Source of the DNA: Hyphomicrobiales bacterium
GTDB lineage: Bacteria > Pseudomonadota > Alphaproteobacteria > Rhizobiales > Rhizobiaceae
Length of the DNA stretch: 64,000 bases
Direction: 5' to 3'
Assembly: GCA_900471605.1 (NCBI GenBank)
Contig: UCEY01000002.1
Span: forward strand, 186,001 to 250,000
Position numbers and translations under genes: made by a program. The notes beneath the pieces were generated by a model. It was given only the letters and a program-made list of their open reading frames with translations, was not told where the DNA came from and did not search any database. Below, in pieces: positions 1-11,042 of this stretch. The first letter of the stretch is position 1; each line of letters starts with the position of its first letter.

Positions 1-2185
1 TCACGGTCGAGGCGCCGAGTTCCTGCAGCATGCGGGTGGAGATCGACGCGGAGTGGATCGCCGGCATGACGAGCACATTGGCTGTTCCAGAGAGCCGGCA
101 GAACGGATACTGCTCCATCCGGTGCGGGTTGAGCGCCACGTCCGCAGCCATCTCCCCGTCATATTCGAAATCGACGCGCCGCTGGTCGAGGATCTTGACC
201 GCCTCGCGGACCCGCTCCGAACGCTCGCCGATCGGCTGCCCGAAGGTGGAATAGGCGAGCATGGCGACGCGCGGCTCATAACCCATGCGCTTGGCGACAC
301 GGGCGGCTTCGACGGCGATATCGGCAAGATCTTCCGCGTTCGGCATGTCATGGACGGCCGTGTCGGCAACGAAGATCGTCCGGCCGCGCGCGATCACCAG
401 CGAAACACCGATCACCTTGTGTCCCGGCTTCGGATCGATGCAGCGGCGGACATCCTGAAGGGCAGTCGCGTAGTTGCGGGTCGTGCCGGTCACCATCGCG
501 TCCGCATCGCCGATCGCCACCATGGTTGCGGCAAAATGGTTGCGGTCGTTGTGGATCAGGCGCTGGACGTCGCGATGGAGGAAACCTTCGCGCTGCAGGC
601 GCGCATAGAGATGATCGATATAGGCATCGACACGGTTCGAAAGACGGGCGTTGAGGATCTCGATGCCGGGACGGTCGAGATCGATGCCGGCCTTTTCCGC
701 CGTCGCGCGGATGACGTCGTCGCGGCCGAGAAGGATGGCGGTGCCAAGCTTCTGGCTGGTGAAGGAAATCGCAGCGCGCATGACCTGCTCTTCCTCGGCC
801 TCGGCGAACACGACCCGCTTGGGAAAGCGGCGGACGCGTTCGTAGATGCCCTGGGTCGTCGCGGCGATCGGGTCGCGCCGGGCGGAAAGCTCGCGGCCAT
901 AGGCGGCGAGATCGGTAATGTTCTTGCGGGCGACGCCGCTTTCCATCGCCGCCTCGGCGACGGCGACCGGGATCGCCGAGATGAGGCGCGGGTCGAACGG
1001 GACGGGGATGATGTATTGCGCGCCGAAACGAGGGCGGTTGCCCTGGTAGGCGGCGGCAACATCGTCCGGCACGTCTTCGCGGGCGAGATTGGCGAGTGCT
1101 TTGACGGCGGCGATCTTCATCGCGTCGTTGATCTGGCTGGCCCGTACGTCGAGCGCACCGCGGAAGATGTAGGGGAAGCCGAGCACGTTGTTGACCTGGT
1201 TCGGGTAGTCCGAACGGCCGGTGGCCATGATCGCGTCGTCGCGGATGCGCGCCACTTCCTCCGGCGTGATTTCCGGATCGGGATTGGCCATCGCGAAGAT
1301 GATCGGCTTGTCGGCCATGGATCGGATCATCGCTTCGGTGAAGGCGCCTTTCTGCGACAGGCCGAACACGACGTCGGCACCCTTCATAGCCTCTTCCAGG
1401 GTGCGTTTGGTGGTTTTTGCCGCATGGGCGGACTTCCACTGGTTCATGCCTTCGGTACGGCCCTGGTAGATCACGCCCTTGGTATCGACCAGGATGATGT
1501 TTTCCGCACTGAACCCCATCGCCTTGATGAGTTCGATACAGGCGATCGCTGCCGCACCCGCGCCGTTGCAGACGAGCTTGGTGGTCTTGAGGTCGCGGCC
1601 TGTCAGCTCCAGCGCGTTGATCAGGCCGGCGGCGGCGATGATTGCGGTGCCGTGCTGGTCGTCATGGAAGACCGGGATGTCCATCAGCTCGCGCAGGCGG
1701 CTTTCGATGATGAAACATTCCGGCGCCTTGATATCCTCGAGGTTGATGCCGCCGAAGGAGGGGCCGAGGAAACGTACGCAGTTGATGAATTCGTCGACGT
1801 TTTCGGTATCGACTTCAAGGTCGATCGAATCGACGTCGGCGAAGCGCTTGAAGAGAACGGACTTGCCTTCCATGACCGGCTTCGAGGCAAGCGCCCCGAG
1901 ATTGCCGAGGCCGAGGATCGCCGTACCGTTGGAGATGACGGCCACCATGTTGCCGCGCGTCGTGTAGTCATAGGCGGTTGCCGGGTTTGCGGCGATTGCC
2001 AAGACCGGCACCGCGACGCCCGGCGAATAGGCAAGCGACAGGTCGCGCTGGGTCGCCATCGGCTTGGTGGGAACCACTTCGAGTTTACCGGGGCGGCCTT
2101 CCGAATGGAAATCCAGTGCTTCCTGTTCGGTGACGGAAGCGCGCGAACGTGCGGCCTTCTCCGTGGCCTTGTCCTTGGCAGGCAT
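1..2185 (-). CDS. maeB: malic enzyme, MaeB two-domain type (partial, C-terminus beyond window)
   Basis: Oxidative decarboxylation of malate to pyruvate in the cytosol. It is read on the minus strand from an ATG at 2185 behind GGAGGAG and stays open for 728 codons to the window edge. MaeB-type enzymes are about 760-770 residues, so roughly the last 35 are missing. The N-terminal half has the malic-enzyme core ([35 protein letters not shown] nucleotide-binding loop). The second half resembles phosphotransacetylase, as in the MaeB class. Rhizobia carry NAD- (Dme) and NADP-preferring (Tme) versions, and I cannot tell which this is. Divergent from mutS. Confidence 0.95.
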   Translation of the reverse strand, partial: MPAKDKATEKAARSRASVTEQEALDFHSEGRPGKLEVVPTKPMATQRDLSLAYSPGVAVPVLAIAANPATAYDYTTRGNMVAVISNGTAILGLGNLGALASKPVMEGKSVLFKRFADVDSIDLEVDTENVDEFINCVRFLGPSFGGINLEDIKAPECFIIESRLRELMDIPVFHDDQHGTAIIAAAGLINALELTGRDLKTTKLVCNGAGAAAIACIELIKAMGFSAENIILVDTKGVIYQGRTEGMNQWKSAHAAKTTKRTLEEAMKGADVVFGLSQKGAFTEAMIRSMADKPIIFAMANPDPEITPEEVARIRDDAIMATGRSDYPNQVNNVLGFPYIFRGALDVRASQINDAMKIAAVKALANLAREDVPDDVAAAYQGNRPRFGAQYIIPVPFDPRLISAIPVAVAEAAMESGVARKNITDLAAYGRELSARRDPIAATTQGIYERVRRFPKRVVFAEAEEEQVMRAAISFTSQKLGTAILLGRDDVIRATAEKAGIDLDRPGIEILNARLSNRVDAYIDHLYARLQREGFLHRDVQRLIHNDRNHFAATMVAIGDADAMVTGTTRNYATALQDVRRCIDPKPGHKVIGVSLVIARGRTIFVADTAVHDMPNAEDLADIAVEAARVAKRMGYEPRVAMLAYSTFGQPIGERSERVREAVKILDQRRVDFEYDGEMAADVALNPHRMEQYPFCRLSGTANVLVMPAIHSASISTRMLQELGASTV

Positions 2186-2298
2186 GTCTCCTCCAGCTTT
2201 TTGTGGGCAGCCGTCCTCTAGGCCGCGGCAGATGTTGTCTTTCAGGTGCCTTCATCGATAGTGTCGCAAGTTCCAGCGCGCAACAAAAAATCGGTTCC

Positions 2299-5031
2299 GT
2301 GACACAGTTTGAAAGATTCGCCATCGACGCCTTGAACGTCGCCGAGCTCGCCTCGGAGGAAAGCCGTGCATCTGCCACGCCGATGATGGAGCAATATATC
2401 GAGATCAAGGCGAACAACCCGGGTTCGCTGCTCTTCTACCGCATGGGCGATTTCTATGAGCTGTTCTTCGAGGACGCGGTCGATGCGTCGCGGGCGCTCG
2501 GCATCACGCTCACCAAACGCGGCCAGCATCTCGGGCGCGAAATCCCCATGTGCGGCGTGCCGGTGCATGCCGCCGACGACTACCTGCAGAAGCTTATCTC
2601 GCTCGGTTTCCGCGTCGCCGTCTGCGAACAGGTGGAAGATCCGGCCGAAGCCAAGAAGCGCGGCTCGAAATCGGTGGTGAAACGCGACGTCGTGCGGCTG
2701 GTGACGCCCGGCACGATCACCGAGGAAAAACTGCTCTCGCCCTCCGAATCGAACTACCTGATGGCGCTCGCCCGCATCAAGGGGGCGGCCGAACCGTTGC
2801 TCGCGCTTGCCTGGATCGATATTTCGACCGGCGTCTTCCGGCTTGCCGAAACCGATCAATCGCGGCTTCTCGCCGATATCCTGCGGATCGATCCGCGTGA
2901 ACTGATCCTGCCGGACACGATGTTTCACGATGCCGAGCTGAAGCCTGTCTTCGATGTGCTCGGCAAGGTCGCGGTGCCGCAGCCGTCCGTGCTCTTCGAC
3001 AGTGCGAGTGCGGAAAGCCGCATTACCCGTTATTTCGGCGTCGGCACGCTGGACGGCTTCGGCAACTTTTCCCGTGCCGAACTCGCCGCTGCCGCCGCCG
3101 CCGTCGCCTATGTGGAAAAGACCCAGATCGCTGAACGTCCGCCGCTCGGCCGGCCGGAGCGCGAAAGCGGCGCCTCGACCCTTTTCATCGACCCGGCGAC
3201 CCGCGGCAATCTGGAACTGACCAAGACCTTGTCGGGAGAGCGCGAAGGCACGCTTCTGAAGGCGATCGACCGCACAGTGACCGGCGGCGGTGCGCGCCTG
3301 CTCGCCGAACGGCTGATGTCGCCGCTGACCGATCCCGACCGCATCAACCGGCGTCTCGATTCCATCTCCTTCCTCCTCGAAGAGCCGTCGCTTTGCAGCG
3401 AGCTGCGGTCCGGACTGAAACACGTGCCGGACATGCCGCGCGCCCTGTCGCGCCTGGCGCTTGAGCGCGGTGGCCCGCGCGATCTCGGCAGCATCCTGCA
3501 GGGCTTGGAGGCGGCCCGCGGTGTCGTGGCCTTCCTCGACAAGGCCATGCTGCCCGAGGAACTGGGGCAGGCGCTCGACGACCTGAAGGCTCTGCCGCTG
3601 CATCTGGAATCCATGCTCGGCAACATGCTGGCCGACGAACTGCCGCTTCTGAAACGCGATGGCGGGTTCCTCGCCGAAGGCGCTCATTCGGAGCTCGACG
3701 AGGTCCGGGCGCTGCGTGACCAGTCGCGCCGGGTCATCGCCGCGCTTCAGCTCCAATATGCCGAGGAGACCGGCATCAAGTCGCTGAAGATCAAGCACAA
3801 CAACGTGCTCGGTTATTTCATCGAGGTGACCGCCGGCAATTCCGGCACGATGACCGACACGCCGGAAGGCAAGGCGCGCTTCATCCATCGCCAGACCATG
3901 GCAAGCGCCATGCGCTTCACGACGACGGAACTCGCGGATCTCGAAAGCCGTATCGCCAACGCCGCCGACAAGGCGCTGACGATAGAGCTCGAAGCCTTCG
4001 ATAGGATGGTCGCGGCGGTGACATCGGAGGCCGAGGCGATCAAGGCCGGCGCCCGGGCGTTGGCGGTGATCGATGTCGCGGCAGGCCTTGCCATGCTCGC
4101 CGACGAATGGAGCTATCGCCGGCCGATCGTGGATGCCTCGCGCATGTTCGCGATCGAGGGCGGCCGCCATCCGGTGGTCGAACAGGCGCTGCGCAAACAA
4201 TCCGTCGGCCCGTTCATCGCCAACGATTGCAATCTCTCTCCGAACAATGGCGGCGAGTTCGGTGCGCTCTGGCTGCTCACCGGCCCGAACATGGGTGGTA
4301 AATCGACCTTCCTGCGCCAGAACGCGCTGATCGCGATCCTCGCGCAGATGGGTTCCTTCGTACCCGCCACTTCTGCCCATATCGGCATCGTCGACCGGCT
4401 GTTCTCGCGCGTCGGCGCGTCGGACGATCTGGCGCGGGGCCGCTCCACCTTCATGGTCGAGATGGTCGAGACGGCCGCCATCCTCAATCAGGCGAGTGAC
4501 CGTTCGCTGGTCATCCTCGACGAGATCGGCCGCGGCACGGCGACCTTCGACGGCCTGTCGATCGCCTGGGCGGCGGTCGAGCACCTGCACGAGGCGAACA
4601 GGTGCCGTGGCCTCTTCGCGACCCATTTCCATGAGCTGACCGTGCTGTCGGAAAAGCTGAACCGGCTTTCCAACGCCACGATGCGTGTGAAGGAATGGGA
4701 CGGCGAGGTGATCTTCCTGCACGAAGTCGGTCCCGGCGCTGCCGACCGCTCCTACGGCATCCAGGTCGCGCGGCTTGCCGGTCTTCCCGACTCCGTGGTC
4801 GCCCGCGCCCGGGACGTGCTCACCAAGCTGGAGGATTCCGACCGCAAGAACCCCGCGAGCCAGCTGATCGACGATCTGCCGCTTTTCCAGGTCGCGGTCC
4901 GCCGCGAGGAGGCGAAACGCGCGGGGCCTTCCAAGGTCGAGGACGCTCTGAAGGCCATCAACCCGGACGACATGACGCCCCGCGAAGCGCTCGACGCCCT
5001 CTATATGTTGAAGAAACAGCTCAAGGCCTGA
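2299..5031 (+). CDS. mutS: DNA mismatch repair ATPase MutS
   Basis: Recognises mismatches and small loops and starts mismatch repair. The N-terminal domain has the mismatch-probing F-Y-E motif (Phe52, Glu54 in GDFYELF). The C-terminal ATPase has the Walker A loop GPNMGGKST (about residues 662-670) and the Walker B/signature region [13 protein letters not shown] (about 737-750). The reading frame is open back to an ATG at 2149, but that lies inside the opposite-strand malic enzyme start. I prefer the GTG at 2299 (910 aa); the TTG at 2332 is another option because homology is clear only from about ELASEESRA. No strong Shine-Dalgarno decides. Followed by 185 bp without a gene. Confidence 0.95.
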   Translation: MTQFERFAIDALNVAELASEESRASATPMMEQYIEIKANNPGSLLFYRMGDFYELFFEDAVDASRALGITLTKRGQHLGREIPMCGVPVHAADDYLQKLISLGFRVAVCEQVEDPAEAKKRGSKSVVKRDVVRLVTPGTITEEKLLSPSESNYLMALARIKGAAEPLLALAWIDISTGVFRLAETDQSRLLADILRIDPRELILPDTMFHDAELKPVFDVLGKVAVPQPSVLFDSASAESRITRYFGVGTLDGFGNFSRAELAAAAAAVAYVEKTQIAERPPLGRPERESGASTLFIDPATRGNLELTKTLSGEREGTLLKAIDRTVTGGGARLLAERLMSPLTDPDRINRRLDSISFLLEEPSLCSELRSGLKHVPDMPRALSRLALERGGPRDLGSILQGLEAARGVVAFLDKAMLPEELGQALDDLKALPLHLESMLGNMLADELPLLKRDGGFLAEGAHSELDEVRALRDQSRRVIAALQLQYAEETGIKSLKIKHNNVLGYFIEVTAGNSGTMTDTPEGKARFIHRQTMASAMRFTTTELADLESRIANAADKALTIELEAFDRMVAAVTSEAEAIKAGARALAVIDVAAGLAMLADEWSYRRPIVDASRMFAIEGGRHPVVEQALRKQSVGPFIANDCNLSPNNGGEFGALWLLTGPNMGGKSTFLRQNALIAILAQMGSFVPATSAHIGIVDRLFSRVGASDDLARGRSTFMVEMVETAAILNQASDRSLVILDEIGRGTATFDGLSIAWAAVEHLHEANRCRGLFATHFHELTVLSEKLNRLSNATMRVKEWDGEVIFLHEVGPGAADRSYGIQVARLAGLPDSVVARARDVLTKLEDSDRKNPASQLIDDLPLFQVAVRREEAKRAGPSKVEDALKAINPDDMTPREALDALYMLKKQLKA

Positions 5032-5216
5032 CGTTTCGCCGATGTTTTCCTGGGAAACACTGCGATCTTGGCGAAGGCGGAGAAGGGAAGGGAAGCGTTG
5101 TCCTTGCGGGGCTCGTCGATATCTCGCAACAACCTTTCGATCCGCATGCCTTTCGTCGTCGAACGTGATAAAGGCCTTCGCGATCATGATTTAGGCCGCT
5201 TTCACCGGGGCTCCGC

Positions 5217-6248
5217 GTGCTGTCCGTTCCCTTGCCTTTTCTTGCCGGCCTTGTTTTCGCGCTGACGCTCTACCGCAATCTGAAGGGTGTCGAAGCGCCT
5301 GGCTCGCATCGTTACTTCTTCGCGTTCCTCATTCTTTATGCCCTGCAGGGCGTGATCGTCGGCCTGCATTTCGGCTACGGCGTCAAGGCGCTCGCGCCGG
5401 TCCAGCCGGTTACGGCGGCAATGATGCCGCCGCTTGCATTCCTGGCATTCCGGGCTCTGATGGATGAGCGCCTCGAAAGGCCCTGGCTGCATATCCTGCC
5501 GCCCCTGGCGGCGGGTGTCGCTGTGGGGTTTTTCCGCGATCTCGTCGATCCGTTGTTGCTGGTGATCTTCTTCGGTTATGGCATCGCGCTCTGGCGCCTG
5601 ACGCTCTCAGGCGGTGCGGACGTAATGGCGCAAGCCTCGCTTCCGCGCATGGGACCGGCCCTGCGCGCCGCCCGGTTGACCGCCGGCCTGATGCTGTTCT
5701 TTGCCGTCAGCGACGCCGCGCTGGCGGTCTACACCGATATCCATGGCTCCGGCCATGTGCCATTGGCCGTTACCATCATGAATCTCGCCGCGATCGCGGC
5801 TGTGATCGTCTATTATTTTCTACCCGATTTTTCACCGGCCAAGGCGCTCTCCGCTTCGTCCCCGGTCGAGCCGACGGAAGAGGACGGGGGCGCGTTATCC
5901 CGCATCAAGGCGGCGCTGGAAGATGGCGAGCTTTACCGGAGTGAGGACCTGAGCCTCGCGAAGCTTGCCCGCAAGGCGAAGCTTCCCGCTCGCGAGGTTT
6001 CCGCCGTGATCAATCGTGCGACGGGGCTCAATGTCTCGCAGTTCGTCAACGACCGCCGCGTTGCCGAAGCCTGCCGTCTTCTGGGGGAGACCGAACGGAC
6101 AGTGATCCAGATCATGCTGGATGTCGGCTTCTCCACGAAGTCGAATTTCAACCGCGAATTCCGCCGTGCCACGGGCATGAGCCCCAAACAATGGAGGGGC
6201 GAGGCAAGGGCCGCGCAAGACGGCGGTGGGAAGAAAACGCGGGCTTGA
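5217..6248 (+). CDS. AraC-family regulator with N-terminal membrane domain
   Basis: The 343-residue protein starts with about six hydrophobic segments (residues 1-210), then a short acidic linker (EPTEEDGGA) and a C-terminal AraC-type double helix-turn-helix (about 235-330), including the typical MLDVGFSTKSNFNREFRRATGMSPKQWR end. The architecture suggests a membrane-bound transcription factor that senses a membrane or periplasmic signal; the ligand and targets are unknown. It starts at a GTG (5217), since no in-frame ATG lies near the first membrane segment. It lies between mutS and glnD on the same strand with gaps of 185 and 111 bp, so it is probably its own unit. Confidence 0.8.
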   Translation: MLSVPLPFLAGLVFALTLYRNLKGVEAPGSHRYFFAFLILYALQGVIVGLHFGYGVKALAPVQPVTAAMMPPLAFLAFRALMDERLERPWLHILPPLAAGVAVGFFRDLVDPLLLVIFFGYGIALWRLTLSGGADVMAQASLPRMGPALRAARLTAGLMLFFAVSDAALAVYTDIHGSGHVPLAVTIMNLAAIAAVIVYYFLPDFSPAKALSASSPVEPTEEDGGALSRIKAALEDGELYRSEDLSLAKLARKAKLPAREVSAVINRATGLNVSQFVNDRRVAEACRLLGETERTVIQIMLDVGFSTKSNFNREFRRATGMSPKQWRGEARAAQDGGGKKTRA

Positions 6249-6283
6249 ACTTCGAAGCGCCAAGCAACAACTTTGAAACGTCC

Positions 6284-6302
6284 GATGATGATAATCATTG
6301 GT
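6284..6302 (+). promoter_or_regulatory. Fur-box-like palindrome upstream of glnD
   Basis: The 19 bases from 6284 match the classical Fur box (GATAATGATAATCATTATC) at about 15 positions, with 12 contiguous core bases (ATGATAATCATT). The core ATGATAATCAT is a perfect odd palindrome. It lies 58 bp before the glnD ATG and 35 bp after the AraC-type gene. Rhizobial Fur homologues (Mur) usually prefer a different site, so function is uncertain. Confidence 0.35.
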
Positions 6303-6359
6303 CAAGGTGCCCCAAAAAGATTATAGCCTCCCTCCGCAGGCCGGCACCGGCAGGATAAC

Positions 6360-9197
6360 ATGGCCAGACACGACATCGATTTTTCCGAACTTCTCGACGT
6401 GGCCCGTCTCCGGGCCGATTGCCGGGCAATCGTCAAAGACAAGGATCGCCCCCAGCTGGAAATGCGCGCGGCGCTGCTGCCGCTGCTGCGGCGGGCAAGC
6501 GTTGAGGGTCGCGAAAAGGCGCGCCAGCTTCTTGCCAGGGACGGCAGCGGGCTGAATTGTGCCCGCCGCATCTCCTGGCTTCAGGACCAGCTGATCCGCG
6601 TTCTCTACGAGACGATCGCCGATGGCATCTATGCGGAGGGTACCGATATCGCGGTGGCGGCGGTCGGCGGTTACGGCCGCGACACGCTGGCTCCCGGTTC
6701 GGATATCGACCTCCTGTTCCTGCTGCCGGCGCGCAATACCGAGACCATGCGCAAGGCGGTCGAGTTCCTGCTCTATGTGCTGTGGGACATGGGCTTCAAG
6801 GTCGGTCATGCGACCCGCACCGTCGAGGAATGCATCCGCCTGTCGAAGACCGACATGACCATTCGCACCGCCATTCTCGAAAGCCGCTATATCTGCGGCC
6901 GCGAGGCCTTGGTGAAGGAGCTCGAGAGCCGTTTCGACAAGGAAATCGTTGCCGATACCGGCCCGGAATTCATCGCCGCCAAGCTGGCCGAACGCGACAA
7001 TCGCCACGAGAAGGCCGGCGACACGCGTTATCTGGTCGAGCCGAACGTCAAGGAAGGCAAGGGTGGCCTGCGCGACCTCCACACCCTCTTCTGGATCGCC
7101 AAATATTACTACCGTGTCCGCGAGACGACCGAACTGGTGAAGCTCGGGGTTCTCTCCCGCGAAGAAGCGCGCTCGTTCGAAAAGGCAGACGACTTCCTCT
7201 GGGCGGTGCGCTGCCAGATGCATTTCCTGACCGGCAAGGCGGAGGAGCGTCTGTCTTTCGATATCCAGCGCGAGATCGCCGAGAGCCTCGGCTACCATTC
7301 GCGCCCCGGCCTTTCCGCCGTCGAGCGCTTCATGAAGCACTACTTCCTCGTGTCGAAGAATGTCGGCGACCTGACCCGCATTCTCTGCGCGGCGCTGGAG
7401 GAAACGCAAGCGAAGGCGGCCCCCGGCCTCACCACCCGCGTCATTTCGCGCTTCACCAAGCGTCTTCACAAGATCCCCGGCACCGTGGAATTCGTCGTGG
7501 ACCGCGGCCGCATCACGCTTGCCGATCCGAACGTCTTCAAGCGCGATCCGGTCAATATCATCCGCTTTTTCCACGTGGCCGACATCAACGGGCTGGAACT
7601 TCATCCCGATGCCCTGAAGCGCATGACCCGCTCGCTTTCGCTGATCGACAACGATGTGCGCGAGAACGAGGAGGCGAACCGGCTGTTCCTCTCCATGCTT
7701 ACCTCGCGGCGTGACCCGGCTCTCATGCTGCGCCGGATGAACGAGGCAGGCGTGCTCGGCCGCTTCATTCCAGAATTCGGCAAGGTCGTGGCGATGATGC
7801 AGTTCAACATGTATCATCACTACACGGTCGACGAGCATCTGATCCGCTCGGTCGAAGCCCTGTCGGAAGTCGACAAGGGCAAGGCCGCCGATATCCACCC
7901 GCTTGCCAACAAGGTGATGCCGAGCATCGAGGAGCGCGAGGCGCTTTACGTCGCCGTGCTGCTGCATGACGTCGCCAAGGGCCGCCAGGAAGATCATTCG
8001 ATCGCCGGCGCCCGCATCGCGCGAAAACTCTGCCCGCGTCTCGGCCTCAATGCCAAGCAGACCGAACTCGTCGTCTGGCTGATCGAAGTGCATCTGCTGA
8101 TGTCGATGACCGCCCAGACCCGCGACCTGCACGACCGCAAGACGATCACCGATTTCGCCGAAAAGGTGCAGTCGATGGACCGGCTGAAGCTGCTCCTGAT
8201 CCTGACCATCTGCGATATTCGGGCCGTTGGTCCGGGCGTGTGGAACGGCTGGAAGGGGCAACTGCTCCGTACGCTCTATTATGAGACCGAACTGCTGCTC
8301 TCGGGCGGTTTTTCCGAAGTGTCGCGCAAGGAGCGCGCCAAGGTGGCCGAAGAGGAGCTCGTCAAGGCTCTGGGCGAATGGAGCGCCAAGGACCGCCGGA
8401 CCTATTCGAAACTCCACTACCAGCCCTATCTGCTGTCGGTCTCGCTGGACGACCAGGTCCGCCACTCGAAGTTCATCCGCGATACGGACAAGGCCGGCCA
8501 GGCGCTTGCCACCATGGTGCGGACGGACAGTTTCCATGCCATTACCGAGATCACCGTTCTGGCACCGGACCATCCGCGCCTGCTGTCGATCATCGCCGGC
8601 GCCTGCGCTGCGGCCGGCGCCAACATTGCCGACGCACAGATCTTCACCACCTCCGACGGCCGGGCGCTCGATACGATCCTGGTCAACCGGGAATTCCCGG
8701 TGGACGAGGACGAGTTGCGCCGCGCCGGCACGATCAGCCGGATGATCGAGGACGTGCTGTCGGGCAAGAAGCGGCTGCCGGAAGTCATTGCGACGCGCGC
8801 CAAGTCGCGCAAGCGCAACAAGACCTTCACCATCCCGCCATCCGTCATTCTCTCGAACGGCCTGTCGAACAAGTTCACGGTCATCGAGGTGGAATGCCTC
8901 GACCGCACCGGCCTGCTGGCGGATATCACCGCCGTGCTCGCCGATCTCTCGCTCGACATCCATTCAGCGCGCATCACGACGTTTGGCGAAAAGGTCATCG
9001 ACACGTTCTACGTCACCGATCTGGTCGGCCAGAAGGTCGTGAACGAGAACCGCCAGGGCAATATCGCGGCGCGGCTGAAGGCTGTGATGTCCGAGCAAGA
9101 GGACGAACTGCGAAGCGGCATGCCGGCCGGCATCATCGCGCCGGCCCCCAATCCGGATCACGCGCCGCAGCCGCGCAAGTCCAAGGCAAGCGCGTGA
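6360..9197 (+). CDS. glnD: bifunctional PII uridylyltransferase / uridylyl-removing enzyme GlnD
   Basis: The nitrogen sensor that uridylylates PII proteins (GlnB/GlnK) when glutamine is low and removes UMP when it is high. The 945-residue protein has the full family order: nucleotidyltransferase domain with GSDIDLLF (about 113-120), the GlnD-specific helical region, an HD phosphohydrolase domain ([14 protein letters not shown], His-Asp near 533), and two C-terminal ACT domains (starting near 723 and 840) that bind glutamine. The start is ATG 6360, with AGGA five bases upstream. A Fur-box-like palindrome lies in its leader. murJ follows after a repeat element, a usual rhizobial order. Confidence 0.98.
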   Translation: MARHDIDFSELLDVARLRADCRAIVKDKDRPQLEMRAALLPLLRRASVEGREKARQLLARDGSGLNCARRISWLQDQLIRVLYETIADGIYAEGTDIAVAAVGGYGRDTLAPGSDIDLLFLLPARNTETMRKAVEFLLYVLWDMGFKVGHATRTVEECIRLSKTDMTIRTAILESRYICGREALVKELESRFDKEIVADTGPEFIAAKLAERDNRHEKAGDTRYLVEPNVKEGKGGLRDLHTLFWIAKYYYRVRETTELVKLGVLSREEARSFEKADDFLWAVRCQMHFLTGKAEERLSFDIQREIAESLGYHSRPGLSAVERFMKHYFLVSKNVGDLTRILCAALEETQAKAAPGLTTRVISRFTKRLHKIPGTVEFVVDRGRITLADPNVFKRDPVNIIRFFHVADINGLELHPDALKRMTRSLSLIDNDVRENEEANRLFLSMLTSRRDPALMLRRMNEAGVLGRFIPEFGKVVAMMQFNMYHHYTVDEHLIRSVEALSEVDKGKAADIHPLANKVMPSIEEREALYVAVLLHDVAKGRQEDHSIAGARIARKLCPRLGLNAKQTELVVWLIEVHLLMSMTAQTRDLHDRKTITDFAEKVQSMDRLKLLLILTICDIRAVGPGVWNGWKGQLLRTLYYETELLLSGGFSEVSRKERAKVAEEELVKALGEWSAKDRRTYSKLHYQPYLLSVSLDDQVRHSKFIRDTDKAGQALATMVRTDSFHAITEITVLAPDHPRLLSIIAGACAAAGANIADAQIFTTSDGRALDTILVNREFPVDEDELRRAGTISRMIEDVLSGKKRLPEVIATRAKSRKRNKTFTIPPSVILSNGLSNKFTVIEVECLDRTGLLADITAVLADLSLDIHSARITTFGEKVIDTFYVTDLVGQKVVNENRQGNIAARLKAVMSEQEDELRSGMPAGIIAPAPNPDHAPQPRKSKASA

Positions 9198-9224
9198 GGC
9201 AGGTTTGATGCGCTCCCTGCGCCC

Positions 9225-9423
9225 GTGGCTCACCCCCCTCTGGCCTGCCGGCCATCTCCCCCTCAAGGGGGGAGATCCCATCGCGGAAGCGCCTCGCTTC
9301 CTGCAACCGGCGGAGATTGCAGTCATGAAGAATGTAGCCGCTCATTTGGTGGCATGTCGGCGCGCCTTGCCAATCTCCCTCCTTGAGGGGGAGATGGCCG
9401 GCAGGCCAGAGGGGGGTAGCCAC
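9225..9423. repeat. long inverted-repeat (RIME-like) intergenic element between glnD and murJ
   Basis: The left arm 9225-9276 (52 nt) and right arm 9373-9423 (51 nt) are near-perfect inverted copies, differing by one substitution and one single-base gap, around a 96 nt spacer. Each arm holds smaller palindromes: an ATCTCCCC...GGGGAGAT hairpin and a TGGCCTGCCGGCCA core. The CCCCTCTGGCCTGCCGGCCATCTC type of sequence is known to me as a dispersed palindromic repeat of Rhizobium/Sinorhizobium/Agrobacterium intergenic regions (RIME-like). If transcribed it could fold into one very long hairpin between glnD and murJ. Small open frames within it are just repeat sequence. Confidence 0.85.
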
Positions 9424-9473
9424 AGGCCACAGCCCCGCTTGTCCGGCATAAGTCATATGCCGGAACCTGCCCG

Positions 9474-11042
9474 ATGAGCCTCGTCAAGAAATTCGCGACC
9501 GTCGGCGGAGCGACACTCGGCAGCCGCATTTTCGGTTTTGCCCGCGAGACCTTCATGGCGGCGGCGCTTGGCACCGGCCCGATGGCCGACGTCTTTTATG
9601 CGGCCTTCCGTTTTCCGAACCTCTTCCGCCGGCTGTTTGCCGAGGGCGCCTTCAATGCCGCTTTCGTGCCGCTGTTTTCCAAGGAAATCGAGGCGACTGG
9701 CGTCGAGGGCGCCAAGCGGTTTTCGGAGGAGGTTTTCGGCGTTCTCTTCTCCGCGCTGCTCCTTATCACCATCGTGATGGAACTCGCCATGCCCTGGCTG
9801 GTCGAATGGATCATTGCGCCGGGCTTCGCCGACGATCCGGAAAAGACGTCGCTCACCATCCGCATGGCGGCGGTGATGTTCCCCTATCTGATGTGCATGT
9901 CGCTGACGGCGATGCTGAGCGGCATGCTCAACTCGCTGCATCATTTCTTCGCCGCCGCCATCGCTCCGGTCTTCCTGAACGTGGTGATGATCGCCGCGCT
10001 CTTTTACGGGCTCTGGATCGGAGCGGAGCCGCGGGTGATTGCCTGGTATCTGTCCTGGAGCGTGCTGGCGGCGGGTATCCTGCAGCTCGCGATCGTTTAC
10101 GCCGGTGTGCGTCACGCCGGTATCAATATCGGCTTCCGCCGCCCCAAGATGACGCCGAACGTCAAGCGCCTCCTGGTGCTGGCGGTGCCGGCCGCCGTCA
10201 CCGGCGGCATCACCCAGATCAACCAGATCATCGGCCAGGCGATTGCGTCCGGCAAGGAAGGGGCGATTGCCGCCCTCCAATATGCCGACCGCATCTACCA
10301 GCTTCCGCTCGGCGTCGTGGGTGTCGCCGTCGGCGTCGTACTCCTGCCGGAGCTCGCCCGCGCCTTGAAGGGCGGTTTTGCCAAGGAGGCTGCCAATATC
10401 CAGAACCGCTCGATCGAATTCGTGCTGTTCCTCACCCTGCCGGCCGCTGCCGGCCTGTGGATACTGTCCGACGCAATCATCCGCGTGCTTTATGAGCGCG
10501 GAGCCTTCTCCGCCGAAAATACCTCGATCGTAGCTTCCATACTGGCGATCTATGGCATCGGCTTGCCGGGCTTCGTGCTGATCAAGGCGCTGCAGCCCGG
10601 TTTTTATGCCCGCGAAGACACCAGGACGCCGATGCGGTTCACCATGGTCTCGGTGGTAATCAATTCGGGCCTGGCAATTTCGCTTTTCCCGCTGATCGCC
10701 GAACGTGGCATCGCGACGGCTGAAGCTGCGGCCGGCTGGACCAACACCGTCCTGCTGTTCGCGACGCTCGTCTGGCGCGGCCATCTGACCTGGGAATGGG
10801 CACTGGCGAGACGCACGGTCCTGCTGCTCGTCTCGACCGGCATCATGTCCGCAGCGCTGATCTATGCGCTCCGGTATGCCGGGCCGTGGCTGACCCCGGA
10901 TGCCTTGCTGGTCCAACAGGTCGCAGCGCTCGCCTGCCTGCTCGTCCTGGCGATGGTCGTTTATTTCGCCAGCGCCTTCCTGATCGGCGGAGCCGACATC
11001 GGCATGCTGCGCCGGAACATCAAGCGGAAGCCGAAGACCTAG
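9474..11042 (+). CDS. murJ: lipid II flippase MurJ (MviN)
   Basis: The integral membrane protein that moves the peptidoglycan precursor lipid II across the inner membrane. The 522 residues contain about 14 hydrophobic segments. The N-terminus has the family hallmark region GSRIFGFARETFMAAALG, and the first loop contains FRFPNLFRRLFAEGAFN, strongly conserved in MviN/MurJ proteins. The start is ATG 9474, 51 bp after the inverted repeat. Its stop codon overlaps the stop of the opposite-strand M15 peptidase by two bases. Confidence 0.97.
   Translation: MSLVKKFATVGGATLGSRIFGFARETFMAAALGTGPMADVFYAAFRFPNLFRRLFAEGAFNAAFVPLFSKEIEATGVEGAKRFSEEVFGVLFSALLLITIVMELAMPWLVEWIIAPGFADDPEKTSLTIRMAAVMFPYLMCMSLTAMLSGMLNSLHHFFAAAIAPVFLNVVMIAALFYGLWIGAEPRVIAWYLSWSVLAAGILQLAIVYAGVRHAGINIGFRRPKMTPNVKRLLVLAVPAAVTGGITQINQIIGQAIASGKEGAIAALQYADRIYQLPLGVVGVAVGVVLLPELARALKGGFAKEAANIQNRSIEFVLFLTLPAAAGLWILSDAIIRVLYERGAFSAENTSIVASILAIYGIGLPGFVLIKALQPGFYAREDTRTPMRFTMVSVVINSGLAISLFPLIAERGIATAEAAAGWTNTVLLFATLVWRGHLTWEWALARRTVLLLVSTGIMSAALIYALRYAGPWLTPDALLVQQVAALACLLVLAMVVYFASAFLIGGADIGMLRRNIKRKPKT

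Noticed and set aside
53-2221. 722-codon plus-strand frame over the malic enzyme
   Set aside because: The minus-strand frame has clear malic-enzyme motifs; this is its mirror.
2242-5187. 981-codon open frame on the strand opposite mutS
   Set aside because: Shadow of the GC-rich mutS codons; low-complexity His/Arg/Asp composition, no motif, and it covers a certain gene.
6321-8963. 880-codon open frame opposite glnD
   Set aside because: Antisense shadow of glnD with no recognisable domain.
9205-9477. Small open frames inside the inverted repeat
   Set aside because: They arise from the palindromic repeat sequence; no ribosome site or coding character.
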